The notes: generated by a model not told the origin, from the sequence alone. Numbered from the stretch's first letter, positions 37,973 to 51,129 are shown. The stretch is 64,000 nt of DNA from Capitulum mitella (GCA_030062745.1 CP099840.1:35033101-35097100), one strand, 5' to 3'. Numbers and translations are program-made.

Positions 37973-40444
37973 GTGGGCGCCCGTAGCGGAGGGCGGCCGG
38001 GTCGGAGGTCTGGCCTGTCTGACCACGCGTCTGGCCGGGCTGGCTTTCTGTTCCTGTCACGTAGTGAGAGCTGATGACCCTAAGCTGTGTTCCAGGACGG
38101 TTTCACAAGTATAGCTTTAAATACGCCGGACACCGTCATTGCCGCACACTTCGAGCAGCCGCCCAGCCAACTGAATACCAATTAAATATCTTCCCTAACG
38201 GTACAAGGCGGAGTTCTAAGGCCCACCACTGGGCTCTTGCACAGTTTGATGAATCTCCTAGGATATTGCCGCATTATTTCAAATGATTTTAAACATCAAT
38301 GACGTCAAAAACAACGTGTAAGCACCTCCGTCAAGGTCATCTCAGTGTGACGCACGAGCGTCACAGCCTCCTTTGTGATAGTGAAGCCATGGTTATGATA
38401 GCGAGAATCAGTCGGCCTGCGATCTGAATCAGGGACATTGCCGTAGTCTGGTTTACAAAATAGATTTTTGGCACCCAAGAAGTAGACATCGGCTTATATA
38501 CGTCCTCTAAAACACGCAGAAGCTGTACGAAAAGCGGAATACACGAAGCATGTTTGCATATGTAGTGGAAGCTGCGTAGTCGATTACCGGCTTTTCAAAC
38601 GTCGTAAACTTAATACAGTGCTCGTTTCAGCAAAAATTTTGAGGGGAGATCCGCGGAAAATTCACATGTGCACGTTAGCCCTTCAGACATCAGCCAATTT
38701 GTTCATATACCCGAACCTGACATGAAGAGGGATTCTCCATAGATTCTTGTCTTTATCGAAGGGGAAATGCAGTTGAAAATGGGGATGTGATATTTCTTGA
38801 TCTTAACCGCGAACCAAGGCCAGGATGGACCATTGACCTCTGTACCTGGCCACTTCCCAAAATTTTCTGGCCGAGCTGCGGAGTTGAGGCTTATCAGTAG
38901 ATTCTGACGTCATCTGCTGTGACGCAGAACTGCATCATTAGTTCTTTGACGAAGCAGATGTCTTAATTTCGATAGACATCAGTGTGACAGCCTGCATGGA
39001 GCAAAGCCTGAATGCTGCAGCCCGGCTTCCTCATAGACCTGATATCAGAAACCTTCCCATAACTTTGGTAGATCCCATAATTTCGGAACTCATGTCAGCT
39101 TTACATTTCCGCAAAACATGCTTCGAGGAGACTGTCCATTGTCATCGCTATGAAGATCTCAGGTCATGCCTCCTCAGTTGTGTGTTTGTGGGTGAACTGT
39201 CTCAGCGTTTGGCTATTGGGACAGGGAGCCATCAGTTTGCATTCAATGGACATATTTCACGACAAAAATTTGTTTCTTTGGCTCGAAGGCAAGTTGCGTG
39301 CTCCCGTCACCCAGTCATTGCTCGCTGGGCGAGGGTGGTGATTCCCTGGTAGTTTCCGTACAAATCGAAGGGTCCAGTGATATTTCTATGGTTACGTGTG
39401 ACCACGGACTTTGCCCCTACTTAGATTATTGAAGCTAAGAATAATCCTTGCAGGACAGGTAAATCCAAGAGTCAGGAGAGGAGACAGCCAACGTAACAGC
39501 TGGATGTCGTTATTTCAGAGCATAAGCTGGCCCACTGGGCCGTCACGGCCAGGTTGAACATTATCTGGGCTTGTCTTCACATTTCATTTTTTTGGCCCGG
39601 TCCTGCATCGTTTTTCTGCGCTAGGCCGAAGTCCCAACCGGAACTAAAAAAAATGAATTTCATCCTTTGACGGGGCCTTCTTTTCACCAACTTCCTCATA
39701 AACAAGAGTAAAACCGATGGGGATGGAGACCCTCTCCTTACCACTAGATCGACTCCTACTGCACAATGCATGGACATGCAGTGACATCTGCCGCTCATCC
39801 AATCCCGCTGGAGCCTTTTCCAACAAAAAGCATAAATCGGAACTGACTTGAATGCATTATCCAAAGCTCTCCACGTTAATCTACGACTATAAGCATTGGT
39901 GGAAGGGCCCGGCTTTGTTGCCTTAGAATTAATGAGCCCAGCTCTACCATTTTTAGGTCGGGAATCAATTTTTCAGCCGTTGTTGCAGTTGGAAACAGGC
40001 TTAAAATTTGAGGGGAGGAAATACCACCTTTCCCCACACCTAAGACTCTTATAAAGGCTCACCCTTATCCCGAGTTTCGACAAAATTTTAGATCTGTGGT
40101 TTTCCCTGCACAACAAAGCAAATTACTATTTTTTTCAGAAACCATGCAGTCATAAAGTGATAATTGGCCGAAAAAAATGAAAAAGCACAGCTTAGCGATT
40201 TAAGACCAAGGACAAAGTCACTATTTAATCCCTTAGCTTCCAAATTTATTCGGTACCTCCTTGCAGTACGGACCAGATTTACAGGAGTGTGCAAAGACAA
40301 GTAGAGGGAACCAGGGTTGCCCATTCTTCTTGCCCTTTACTAGTGAAACCGGCCAACGTACTGAGCATCGAGCGAAAGGTGCGGTGGATGGTTGCTCAAC
40401 CGCCCATGCCTTTCCGAAATCTGAGTCCATGCCCTTCTGGATTA
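37973..40444. other. Left part of intron 2, nothing recognised
   Basis: Ordinary sequence between exon 2 and the palindrome, with short frames only. Confidence 0.6.
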
Positions 40445-42372
40445 TTCCACGTCAAACCACCCAAGAACTGGCCCAACCCCCTGGATTTTGATTAAGTTTA
40501 GTACTCTAATAGTGTCTACCGAAAAATGGCAAACCATTAATTTTTAGTCCTAGCCGACCTCTGAGGTCAAAGTTACAGGTCATGAAAGGTAACCAATTTT
40601 TTATAGACATTGCATGCTTCAAATGCCCATAACTCCGTGACAGACTGTCACAGAAAGGTGCGATGATCGCCATTCGAAAGATAAATGTTCCAGCTTTCAT
40701 AAAAAAAAACAATTTTTTCGATGATCTCGGGATGACATTTGACCCGATAAAGTCACACGGGCCATTTGCAGTTTTAACCATGTTTGCCCGCCGTGATATT
40801 CGCGAAAATGTACGATGTGTCCTTAAGTATCTGCAAAAGTGTGGCGGAAAACATTTCTGGGCAAATTAAAACTTTTGCACGCATCTTGATTTAAGTGCTG
40901 TTAGTGGCGCTTGAGGAATATGCCCTGAGGCTATCTGACGAATACTGATTGATGTCGTGCCTTCCGTTTGTCCGATTGTTCTACGATTTGGTGAGCGCAA
41001 TGCCCTGCTTGCCTGCTACACATCAGCTTAGTTTTCAATTGCTTGACCAGAAAGGTCAAATTTCACACCACCACTGATCGACCCTCACCTCTGACTTATT
41101 CCTTCTTCCCCTTTTTCACGAATGTGAGTTTTTCGGGTGTTTTTAGGCCTTAAAACCAACTGAGATAATCCTAGCCACGTATCGGGGCCTCTGTAAGGTA
41201 TAAACGAGGCCAGTGACATCGGTTGACCTTTTGTTGCCCATATTGACCTCGAATCATTTATAGATTTCTTGAGGTCTTATTTCGAAGTCCACATTTATTT
41301 TGCACGCAATGGTTCATTTATGTTCATTCTATGTCCTGGATGAAAGTCAGTTTTTCTAATTTTTGGAGGTACGTATCTCAATTATCACGTCTACCTGCTT
41401 CTATACGAAGTCGTCGTTTCATTTGTAACTATTCCAACATTCAGGGAAGGACTTCATGACGAAAAAAAACGTCCTACAGCTAACATGGAATTTTTCATAC
41501 GTGCAAACTGCGATACGTCAACAGTATATGTGTCATCAGTGCCTTAAAAAGTATGTATGGATCCGAGGCCAACAAGTTATTAAGGTCCTTCGAGGTCACT
41601 GACCTCGGGCGACCTTCAAAGCTTCTATGCATGACTAAGATTGTCCCAGTTGGCTCAAAGGATAAAGAACACCTAATGAACTCACTTCCGTGGAAATGTA
41701 TAGAGCGGATATGTCAGATCCGGATGGCAGGGGCCGATTGGTAGTGGGGTATCATGACTTTCGACCATTCCGGTCAAGCAATTTAAAACTAACCTGATGT
41801 GTAGCAGGCACGCAGGATATTGTGCACACCAAACTGTAGAACAATTCGACACACGAAAAGTACGAAATCAATCAAGATTCGTCAGATACTTCCAGGGCAT
41901 ACTTCTCAAGCGCCACTTTGCAACACTTAATTAGGATGTGTGGAAAGCTTCGATTTTCCCAGATTTTTTCTTGCCCCGCTTGCTGTAGATAACTGATACC
42001 ATATTGTGCTACATTTTCGCGAAGATCACGGTGGGCAAACATGGTTAAAACCGAAAATGTCCTATGTGACCCGGCGAGGTCAAAGGTCGTCCCGAGGTTT
42101 CCGAAAACATCGCCTTTTATGAAAGCTGGAAGATTGATCTTTTGAATGGCGCCAATCGCGCGTTTCTATGAACGTTTGCCACCGAGTTATGGGCAATGAA
42201 TCATGGATGTCTGAAAAAGACGGTGACCTTTCATGACCTGTAACTATGACTTCAGAGGTCACCCAGAGCTAAAAATTTGTGGCTGACCATTTTTCGATTG
42301 GTATTATGAGAATATCAAATGTCATCAAAATCGAAGGGGGTCGGGTAGATTCTTATGCGATCTAACGTGGAA
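40445..42372. repeat. 1.9-kb imperfect palindrome (foldback element) inside intron 2
   Basis: The left half (40445 to about 41400) matches the reverse complement of the right half (about 41400-42372) in order along its length. Matched blocks include ATTCCACGT at 40443 with ACGTGGAAC at 42365; TTACAGGTCATGAAAGG at 40573 with its complement near 42227-42243; CCAGCTTTCATAAAA at 40691 with its complement near 42116-42130; TTAACCATGTTTGCCC at 40774; and CCTGCTACACATCAG at 41014 with its complement near 41794. The halves are diverged by many substitutions and small gaps but are collinear almost to the centre, so there is little unique spacer. No open frame is conserved, so this looks like an old foldback element or a head-to-head pair of one repeat. 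Confidence 0.85.
41593..41605. promoter_or_regulatory. Perfect IR-1 nuclear-receptor motif (ecdysone-receptor type)
   Basis: AGGTCACTGACCT is two AGGTCA half-sites inverted with one spacer base, set in a longer perfect palindrome (CGAGGTCACTGACCTCG, 41591-41607). It fits the published EcR/USP consensus RGKTCANTGAMCY. It lies in the right half of the intronic palindrome. Function is unknown. Confidence 0.4.
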
Positions 42373-42528
42373 CGACAGCTCTGCGGAGGTGCACTGGATC
42401 GCAGCTCCGACAGTACGCTGGATGGGTCGACCCTGCCTTGGCCGGAGCTCAGGTGGTCGGAGCTCCCACAGCCCGCCAGCTGGTCCGACGCCTGACGCCA
42501 GCGCGGGCGCGCCGTGCCGCTCCGGCAG

Positions 42529-42776
42529 GCGAGCTGGGGGACAACTGCACGGTGGAGATCTCCGACGTCGGCGACAACACGTGCCGGCCCACCGAACAGC
42601 GAGTGCGTGCAGGGCCACTGCATGTGCCATTTCCCGTACTACCCGACCGACGAGAACACGGCCTGCACGGTCGTCCAGACCCGCTTCTACACCACCACCA
42701 TCGTCATCTGCATCTGCATGCTGTTCGCCGCCGTCGCCATAGGCCTCATCATGCAGGTCCGCAGCAACATGCGCAG
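42529..42776 (+). CDS. Exon 3: second EB-like module and membrane helix, with a one-base frameshift
   Basis: The acceptor is CCGCTCCGGCAG ending at 42528 (phase 1) and the donor is CGCAG|GTGAGC at 42777 (phase 2). The first part reads GELGDNCTVEISDVGDNTC. The second part, in the next frame, reads NSECVQGHCMCHFPYYPTD and ENTAC, then a hydrophobic helix TTTIVICICMLFAAVAIGLI, then MQVRSNMR. The two frames abut at 42582-42604, and one surplus base near 42594 explains the shift. Together they form one complete EB-like module followed by a single transmembrane segment. Both splice phases agree with the neighbouring exons only if the shift is corrected, which suggests an assembly or sequencing error, or a recent disabling change. 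Confidence 0.72.
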
Positions 42777-43469
42777 GTGAGCGGGCGCGCTGATGTTGGT
42801 GGACTCGGGCTGCGACAGTCGGCGAGTTCGGACGACCCGAACGGTGGGGAAGACGGGGAGCGGATGGGGCTTCATGCGCGCGACACGCGTAATGCGTGTC
42901 GCGTGTTAGCTGCACTACGTATCGACGTCTCATATGCCGAACGGCTGGTGAAAACATAGCTCCAACTTAGTCATGACCCCGTGTTTTCCTGCCCTAAATT
43001 GCGTCAATGACCTTTTGCGTTTGGTTCGTCATACCAGAAGATTAACGTCCAAGGGAAGATAATCAAGATCGCTCTGCTATGAAGGTTTTGTTGTATGGTT
43101 AACTCCTGCGAACGGCGTTCTTCACTGTTGAGGACCTGGAACCTGACTCGCCTTTAACGAAAATCCGTCACCTGCAGGAACGCAAGAGCATTCAAAAAAG
43201 TGTGCGTGTTTGTGGAGGGGGGGGGGGCAAAAGACGTTTCTTCTGTAGGGCTAATGTTAAATTTCCAAAGGGTCAGCCGGCCTTAGCCTCCGGCCTCCTC
43301 CCGTGTTCTTACGCCCGTGCGGTCACTTGACTGTACTTTAGCCCGGCCGTCTCCAGCGCTTATGATGAATACCCCAGCTCTTTAACGTGCGATGGGTGGC
43401 CTGGCTGTTAACTGGCTCTTGTGACCTTGATGCTGTTTCGACAATAAGTAACAAGGCTAAACCGCTCAT

Positions 43470-43790
43470 CGGTGGTTTGATTCCCCTGTACCGCCCGTCA
43501 GTGATCTGACTCCCCTGTACTGCCCATCAATGAACAGACTCTCCAGAACCACCCAGCAGTGATCAGACTCCCCTCCACCGCCCATCAGTGATCAGACTCC
43601 CCTGTACCGGCCATCAATGAAGACTCCCCCGTATCGTCCATCGTGAACAGACTCTCCAGTACTGCCCATCAGTGAACGGGCTCTCCAGTATCAACCATCA
43701 GTGAACAAAATGTCCAGTGCCGCCCATCAGTGGCCACACTCCCCTGTACCGCCCATCAGTGAACAGTACCTTCCATCAGCGACCCGATTT
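43470..43790. repeat. 29-bp minisatellite before exon 4
   Basis: About 11 tandem units of 29 bp follow the pattern GATCAGACTCCCCTGTACCG CCCATCAGT (shown in two parts). They end about 45 bp upstream of the exon-4 acceptor in the last recognised intron. Single-base differences and a shortened unit near 43620 show an old array. Confidence 0.9.
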
Positions 43791-43836
43791 CCCCGCGCCC
43801 ACGGCGCGAGTCCGACTGACGGCCTCTGGCGGGCAG

Positions 43837-44056
43837 GCGGCTTCAGAGGCGGCACTACCGGCACCGGCGGCGGCTGGCCGGACGGCTGCCGCGGCCGCCG
43901 GCCCGCCGCCGCCCGGACGCCGCGCGCCGCTACTCGGAGGAGGACGAGCCGGACGAGCCGCCGCCGCCCTACGTGCCCATCTTCACCACGCGCTCCTCGG
44001 GCAACTGGGGCAAGCTGCCCAGCTACCAGGAGGCGGTGGCGAACTCTGCGGTTGCG
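43837..44056 (+). CDS. Exon 4: cytoplasmic tail with PPPY and LPSY motifs
   Basis: The acceptor CTGGCGGGCAG ends at 43836 and restores phase 2 (AG|G, Arg). The donor GCG|GTGAGA at 44057 leaves in phase 0. The segment begins with a very basic juxtamembrane stretch (RRLQRRHYRHRRRLAGRL), as expected on the cytoplasmic side. An acidic, proline-rich stretch follows, RYSEEDEPDEPPPPYVPIF, then NWGKLPSYQEAVANSA. PPPY is a canonical group I WW-domain ligand, and LPSY is the variant known from Drosophila Commissureless and other Nedd4 substrates. The gene probably continues, since the frame is still open at the donor; without splicing it stops near 44195. No later exon was recognised. A 29-bp minisatellite lies just before the acceptor. 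Confidence 0.72.
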
Positions 44057-44059
44057 GTG

Positions 44060-45536
44060 AGACGGTCGGCTTTTCGTGGCGTTTCAATCAGCAGGGCGCA
44101 TGTGCGATTTCAGGAGCGCGATGGTGCGATTTCGATAACAAGCCCCTCGGCTCACTCTGCTTGGAGGACTCCACAAGAAGTCACGCGGAAAGTGTAAGAG
44201 AAGGAAAGTTCACTACTAACAGCAAGTAAAGAAGCCCCTGTCATACAACAGTCATTCAATGGCATTCACGGTCTACGTCCGTGCGACTCCGCGTCCCACC
44301 TCTGTCCGCCTCGTCCCTATTCGGGGCCCCGTTCGGCTCGTCAACGAAGGGAGGGACTCGGCTTCCAAGCCTCTCCGTACGCCTCTTCAGCTGAGCGAAT
44401 TTCGTCGTGGGCATAATGAAAGTGCTCTCGATTGGAGTAAAATGAACCTCGTGATGCACGATATGGCACTGACATATGGTCCGAAATGAAACGAACAGAC
44501 TCGGAGATGTGGCCCGAATGCCCGAATGTCTGGTTAGAATGCACCATGTTTAATGCTGGAATGCCTGGTTAGAATGCACCAGACCGTGGCTCGTGGAAAA
44601 GGACAGGTTTGGATCCTGGGCGGCAACCTGCTTGTCTCGCCTTTCAATGCAGCTAGCAGTCAGCTGAGGGCGTGTTCGGAAGACTGCATACCACAACCAT
44701 CCTCCGTTTTCTGAAATCTAGGTTCTTCGCACCAAAAATAATGGTTGTCTGATTCCTTAGTATATATGTTGGACATGCACGTAGCCAGAATTCTCCTCAG
44801 GGGGGAAATGTCAAATTTTGGTATGTGTCACCGGCATATGACGAAATTTATAGGAAAAAGCAGAAATTTTGCGTAACTGACATCATATTTAACGAACAGC
44901 AAGACAAACAGTTTTTGGTTTTGCAACATATATATGATCACTGTTTTGTTTTCCTGCGAAATCGCTGTATATCTAGTGCAGACCGCCTGGCTCAGGGGAA
45001 GGGTCATCGCCCCCATGCCTCGCTTCCTTGGCTACGTCCCTGTTATCGGATCAGAGACCGAAATCGGCCATTGGTCGTTTCAAACAATCATACCAAACAC
45101 CGCAATTAGAAGAAAGGTCGTTCTTTGGTCAAAAGAAAACGACCTCGACGCTTTCCAGCAATCTCTGCACTCCCAAACACGAACGAAGACATCACTTCGT
45201 ATCGTGGTTCCCATAAAAACGACCACAACGCATGGAGGCAAACCGTTACTTGCAGGCAAGGGGTTGATTTATATTTTTTTGAGAGGGCCCTGGCCCACCC
45301 AATGTTGATTTGGGTGCTCGTAATGTTGCTTTGGGCCCATCCAATATTTTCTGCCGGTTTTAAAGGAAAATGAATAATAATAACGAAAAGAACGACCGCA
45401 ATAGATAAGAGACCAGCAGAAAGGTAACGAACAGTCTAAAGCGATGTATCTTTCTATCTTTTCTCTCTCACTCACTCTCTCTCTCTCTCTCTCACTCTCT
45501 CTCCCTTTCTTTTCTTTCTCTCTCTCTCTCTCTCTC

Positions 45537-45594
<58 letters not shown>

Positions 45595-48500
45595 AATTTA
45601 AATAAGTATATACCTGTGAATATCGGGGTAAATGCAGATTTTTCAAGTTGATAAATAGTAGCAAAAAAAGCTGGGAATTTCCGTTGGTCAAAATAAAGTG
45701 GGATAAAACCGTCAAGGAACTCACATTTCGGGGAGATTAGGTTGTCAGACCCTCGGCGCGGCTCCCTAATCATTTACAGAAATCGATATCACTGCTTGCC
45801 AGAATGCATTCTGGCTGATTTATCGTGAATGACCGATGACCGATTGATGTTAAATTTTGGGTTACACTCGTGCATGTCTTTTTCTCTCCTCCGGGGAATT
45901 AACTAACTTTTTGGCCTCACTCAGCAGTGGCGCAGGAAAGGATTTTCATAAGGGCAATCGCGACCCTCTTCAAAAAACGGATTTCGGCTACTTTATTTTG
46001 TGGTTGGGGAAATCAGTTTTTCTCGTGAACATTGAAATGTTTTGTATGGAGTGGAGGATGCTACTCATTATAATGCCTTGAAAATATGGCCACCTTTTTG
46101 AGGCCACTTTCAGCAGGTGTCAGACGGGAGCATGCCCGGGGCGGCGGAACAGGGTGGAGGGGAAAAACTTGTCCCTGCGTTCCGGACTATGGGTAGGGTA
46201 GTGTTTTTCGTTCCCGCCCTCTCCTCCCCCAACTCTGCCCCGGATAACCCGGCTCCGAGACCCCTCAGTCAAGGCAGACCCCACACACCGCCCTCAAGCA
46301 TTCTCAGGGTCCTTATTTAGAGCGGAAAGGTCTCTCACCGTCCCCAGGAGTCTCATTCGTCGCCAGAGGTGCCCCGCCAGCAAAGGAGGCGCGTTATCGC
46401 CAGAGGAGGCTCTTTCTCAGCCAGAGGAACCTCCTTTCCACTCCCTTTCTCTTGGAAGAGTTCGGGTGTACCGACCACCATTCTTGACACTAAACGATAG
46501 GTGCATGCTGAAGCTGAACCCATGTCCGATACCGCCTTAAGAAGCCCCCCCCCAGGACAGGGCAGCCCCAAAAACAAAGGTGACCCAGAAGCTCGGAAGA
46601 CTTCACCCCCTGGCTATCTCCATTTTCTGCTCTTGGGCCCGTTGGGCGGTCCCCGTGTGTATGTGAGAAATCACTAGCTGAAAGTGGCATCTCCGTTCAG
46701 AATTGTTGATATGTATTAACCAGGCACTACTTAACTGGTATCGTTACTCACTCACATCGGTATATCGGTGTGGTCTTGGGTCGTTTCCTAAGCAGCCACG
46801 ACGCGTTCTGTCAAAGAACGATTCGCCCGAGCGAGTCGTGGTCGTTTTTTAGGAGCCACCATGCCTCATTTCTTCGTGGGTGTTTGGCAACGCAGAAATT
46901 GCCGAACCGCGTCGTGATCGCGTTATTTTAACGATATGTTTTATATGATCGGCATTCTTTCTATTTCAGCGTTTGGTAATTTGGCCATATCCAGAATGCA
47001 GTCTAGTTGTTTAGAACGACGATGGCCAGTTTCGGTCTCTGATCCTAAAATATATACTCACTTCTCAGTCAGACCAAAACATTATACGTCGGCATTTCAT
47101 TTAGACCATTGCTGATGAGATACACGAACCCTTTCAGGAAAACGAGGCATTCGCCATGGAGGAAATCTCGTCAGAAAGGACCACGCCAGCTGACCCAGAA
47201 CATGTGACTGCGACCGGCGAACACGAGCCAACGCCTTCGGCATCGCCCGCAGAGCGCCGAAGGAGCTGTGTGTATTAAAACCGGTACGAGATCAAAAGGC
47301 GATACACCGTTGACGTCGGACGGTCTGGTGATTTCATGTGCAGCCCGTTCTGAGCGGACGATATTGCGCACGTGACGCTTCTAAACATGCATAAGCCGTA
47401 CAAATGGCAGACATAATGAAAAACGCGAAGGACTGCCGACAGTGCTTCGCCCGCCAGTCTGTTACGAATGACAGAAAGGAAGACATTCATACAAGCGCCG
47501 TTTGCGTTCGATGTCTGCATTTTCATTTTCTTTTCTCCTGTGTAATCAGGACATGAATGAGCATAGCGCGTTCACGAGAGCGACACCGTTTCCGTTTAAT
47601 GGGGATTCACGTGGACCCTGATGGAGCCCGCCGGTATGCGGCCTTGCCGTGAAGTCAGTGATTCGCCTCCAGCCTATTTACAGGAAAATGCTGATTCACT
47701 CTGGCATTCCCCTTCACTGGGAAACTCGACATTTGAAGACGTTGGGGGACGCATGTGCATTCATATAAACAACAGTTATCTTCCCAGCGGTAGGGAACTC
47801 AAACACATCACCTTCCCATGGCCTTTCCATACGATACGTGAAAAGTTATGGTGAGTGAAGAGGAAGTAAGCGATTGTCGCGAGCATTGCGGTGACAGTAA
47901 CGACATGATTGCAGACAAGACATGAACTTCGGACCTTTTGTTCTTGGATCAGGGGCATCACCGCTTGTCGTTTCCCATCTCATAGAACATGAATAAATAC
48001 CAGGAGTCTTGTATCTTGATGCTCTCTAATGCACGGCTACCGGCGCTGCATGGGGCTAAGCCAGTTGGCACGTGAAGTGGCTTTGTGAGGAATGAGCCCT
48101 TTTTCCACCAGGCGGATGCTTAAATGATGCACAATCATGCTGTAGGTTTCCCGATGCAAGGCATGCCATTTGAAACATCCCAGAAGGCACCGGTCAGAGA
48201 GAGCTCACAAACAAGAACAAACAAAAAAACCATACTGTACTCTGTCGGACGCACCCACAGATCTGGCCGCCACGTCTTACCACGCCGCAGTATTCACGAG
48301 CTATGCCAAGGCTTAAATAACAGCGTGACTCTTTGTATATCCCGCGTGTTCAGTTTGTAGTGCTTGAACTACACCAAGAGCTTCCACTTCACTGGGTGTA
48401 ACGTCATAACTAGCCTGGTGGAAGACCACTAGGGGATGCTAATTTGCAGCGATTGCTCGTCCAATAAAAATGTGATTTGATGGTATACTATTTCATCATG

Positions 48501-51129
48501 GGCACATACAAGAACGCAATACTTTGACAAGCGGAAGGTCGACAGAAGGGAGGTCAGCCAAAAGAAATGCTTCTGAAACACCCGAGATACCAACGGTCTC
48601 CAATCGCATGTTTTTCTTGACAGGGACGCGGACAAAGGATTCGTAATACCGATCGGGAAGGAAACTATACGACACCATACCATTTTGTCATAATTTTGCA
48701 ATATATTCATCATTGGCACCACGGATAAAACTATGTTATCTCGACACGCAGCGAACACGCAATAAGTCTTTTCAGCATTCAGTTTTCTGTTCCCACTTAG
48801 CATGCACATAGCAGTAATGGGACGCATTCCCAGGTGGAAACTGCGAATGAGCGGACTCAAACATCCGCTGGTCCACGTGAGATAACGCATCGATGACATA
48901 CGCTTTCGAACCATTTCGATGCCAGACAAACTAACAAAGACGTGCATATATTTCGCCACATCGAGGTTACTCCTGGTTCACGCATACATCCAATGAGGGA
49001 CCTGCAAAACCCAACTAACGGACGAACGGGGAACATGGGCATCCATGAAGACCCAAGGATCATTGCTTTCAAAAGATACCATGGCATTGCGACTGCAAAA
49101 TGACTGCAATGACACCAAGCCGGTGGCTAATTGACAAGTCTCGAACCGCCACTCAGGCCATCTCGATCACAGATTCCTCATCGTCTTGCCAAACCGGATC
49201 GCGTCTCTTGAGATTGTTGCTGATCCGAGGATGTCAATGTCATCTCTGGAGTCACTGGCGACCTTATCCCAAGATCAGTTTGAAAAGTATTGTTAATATG
49301 TTCAGAAATATCAAAGGAACTGAAACAAAACGACAAATTACAATCAGTTCAACGTGACTATTGGTTCGCGTAACTGGGTGCAAAACATATCACAAAACGA
49401 TATAATGACTGACAGTGCGCGAAATCGGACACACAATAAACCAACGTGAATGAAATAATCCTCGTCGTATTAAACGTCACGAAACGCATTAAATGCCTAT
49501 AAGAATCCGTGTTTTCACCAGAAAACATTTAAATGGCTACCATCCGATATTATGGCACATACTGACACAGGATGGCATTAAGTGCAGTTGTATAAATATG
49601 ACCTATGATGACCTTGGGTGAGATCAAGGGTGGTCTACAACGACACATCATGATTCACATCATGATTCAAACACACACTGCGCACTTTCGACCATCATAC
49701 ACGACCGGCATATCGATAAAGGCAAACCAAACTTGAAAAAAACGCAGTCGGAAAACATTACCGTCCTCATAACGTTACTCTGACAAGACCGCGCAACACG
49801 ACAAACCTTGGATGGCCTCGGCAAAAAAATCACCCGATGTGCAAAGCTAATGCACTGTGGAAAAAACTCGACGACGCTGCGCCGTTCGGCTGTGGAGTTT
49901 GCAGTTGACAAGACAGTGGGGCGTCTCACGTCTCTCCTTCCCCAAGAAGTCGCGGGATGAGAGCTAGTGGTTGTTACATCACACTAAGGTCTTCGGTATA
50001 CCTTTCACCTCTTCCATTACAAGATACGATGATCCGGGTGCTCTGCGTCAGGTCTTGCTAGTTTCTGTCTGCGTGTCTCCAGCATTTAGCTACTCCGGGG
50101 TCCTCCGGCAACACACGGTATCTAACTTGTAAACGGGTGGCAAACCCCTCCCCCTCCGAAGAGAAAACCGAGTCACCTTGTCATGCGCAAATAGACAGCG
50201 CTCAGATACCACCAAGTTTGAAGCGCATTAACATGATTTAACAGTTCAAAGAATACTGTGTGCTTCTCAATATGAAATACGCTGGAGTGTCTACTGACAG
50301 TTTATCGACGCGATCTGTTGTGTATCTGCTGAAGGAACTCGAAAAGGGAAAAGACTTGCTGGAGACACACGACTGGCGATTTACGAGACACCAGGTGGCC
50401 CCGAAACACCAGGATCATCGCATCACGCAATGGGATAAGAAAACTGTTTATGGTGGAATTATGTGATAATTATCATACCATAAAAACACACTTACTTCGC
50501 ATAACTGTCCTGACAGAGCGAACAAGGGAGATCACTTGCTGTTTAGCCCCCGGTTCCTCGCCAAAGCCACGCAACTGGTCTTTGCCACCAACTGACAAGA
50601 GAGAACAGATGAGATTCATGTCTCAAGTAACAAATGTTTTAAAATGCATTACAAATAATAACACACATCAGCAGCATTCCCACAATGTCGGATGCACTCC
50701 AAGATATAGTACCATTTAACAAAGAAATCGTAATTACTCAAGGGCCTGCACTAGTAACCTATACAAACAGACCTGATGAAATACACAACTGTTCTACTGT
50801 CTGCAGCAATGACTTACTTTTTGACAGGAACCTCTCCTCATTTAGGACAGCAATACCATTAATAACGAGAAGGGATGCTTCAAACAAAGTATATAGGCTG
50901 AGCGTCATTGTGGTTTACCAACTTGCAAGTGAGGTTCAAACACAGGACATCAACACCTGAAAATGGACATATGTTTTTTAGAACAAATAGTTACAGGGTC
51001 ATGCACTGATATGCATCGTGTGCAGTTGAACATGAGGAAAGACAACATGAGAGCACAAACAGTAAAATGAAGCACAAGCGTAAGTCTACAAAAGGATTCA
51101 AACAATGTATGGCACACATAAAACACTTC
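44060..51129. other. No gene seen
   Basis: Downstream exons of the membrane-protein gene were looked for and not found. Short CCAGAGG-type tandem text occurs at 46360-46435, and a CATCATGATTCA direct repeat at about 49646-49669. Minus-strand frames near 48429-48959 show no domain. Confidence 0.5.
45455..45593. repeat. Compound (CT)n-(TA)n microsatellite
   Basis: CT-rich tract (45455-45544) with a few CTTT and CA interruptions passes directly into an uninterrupted TA run (45545-45593). Charged open frames on the minus strand come from the repeat. Confidence 0.95.

Noticed and set aside
45269-45724. Minus-strand frame rich in Arg/Glu/Ser and Tyr/Ile
   Set aside because: Direct translation of the (CT)n-(TA)n microsatellite.
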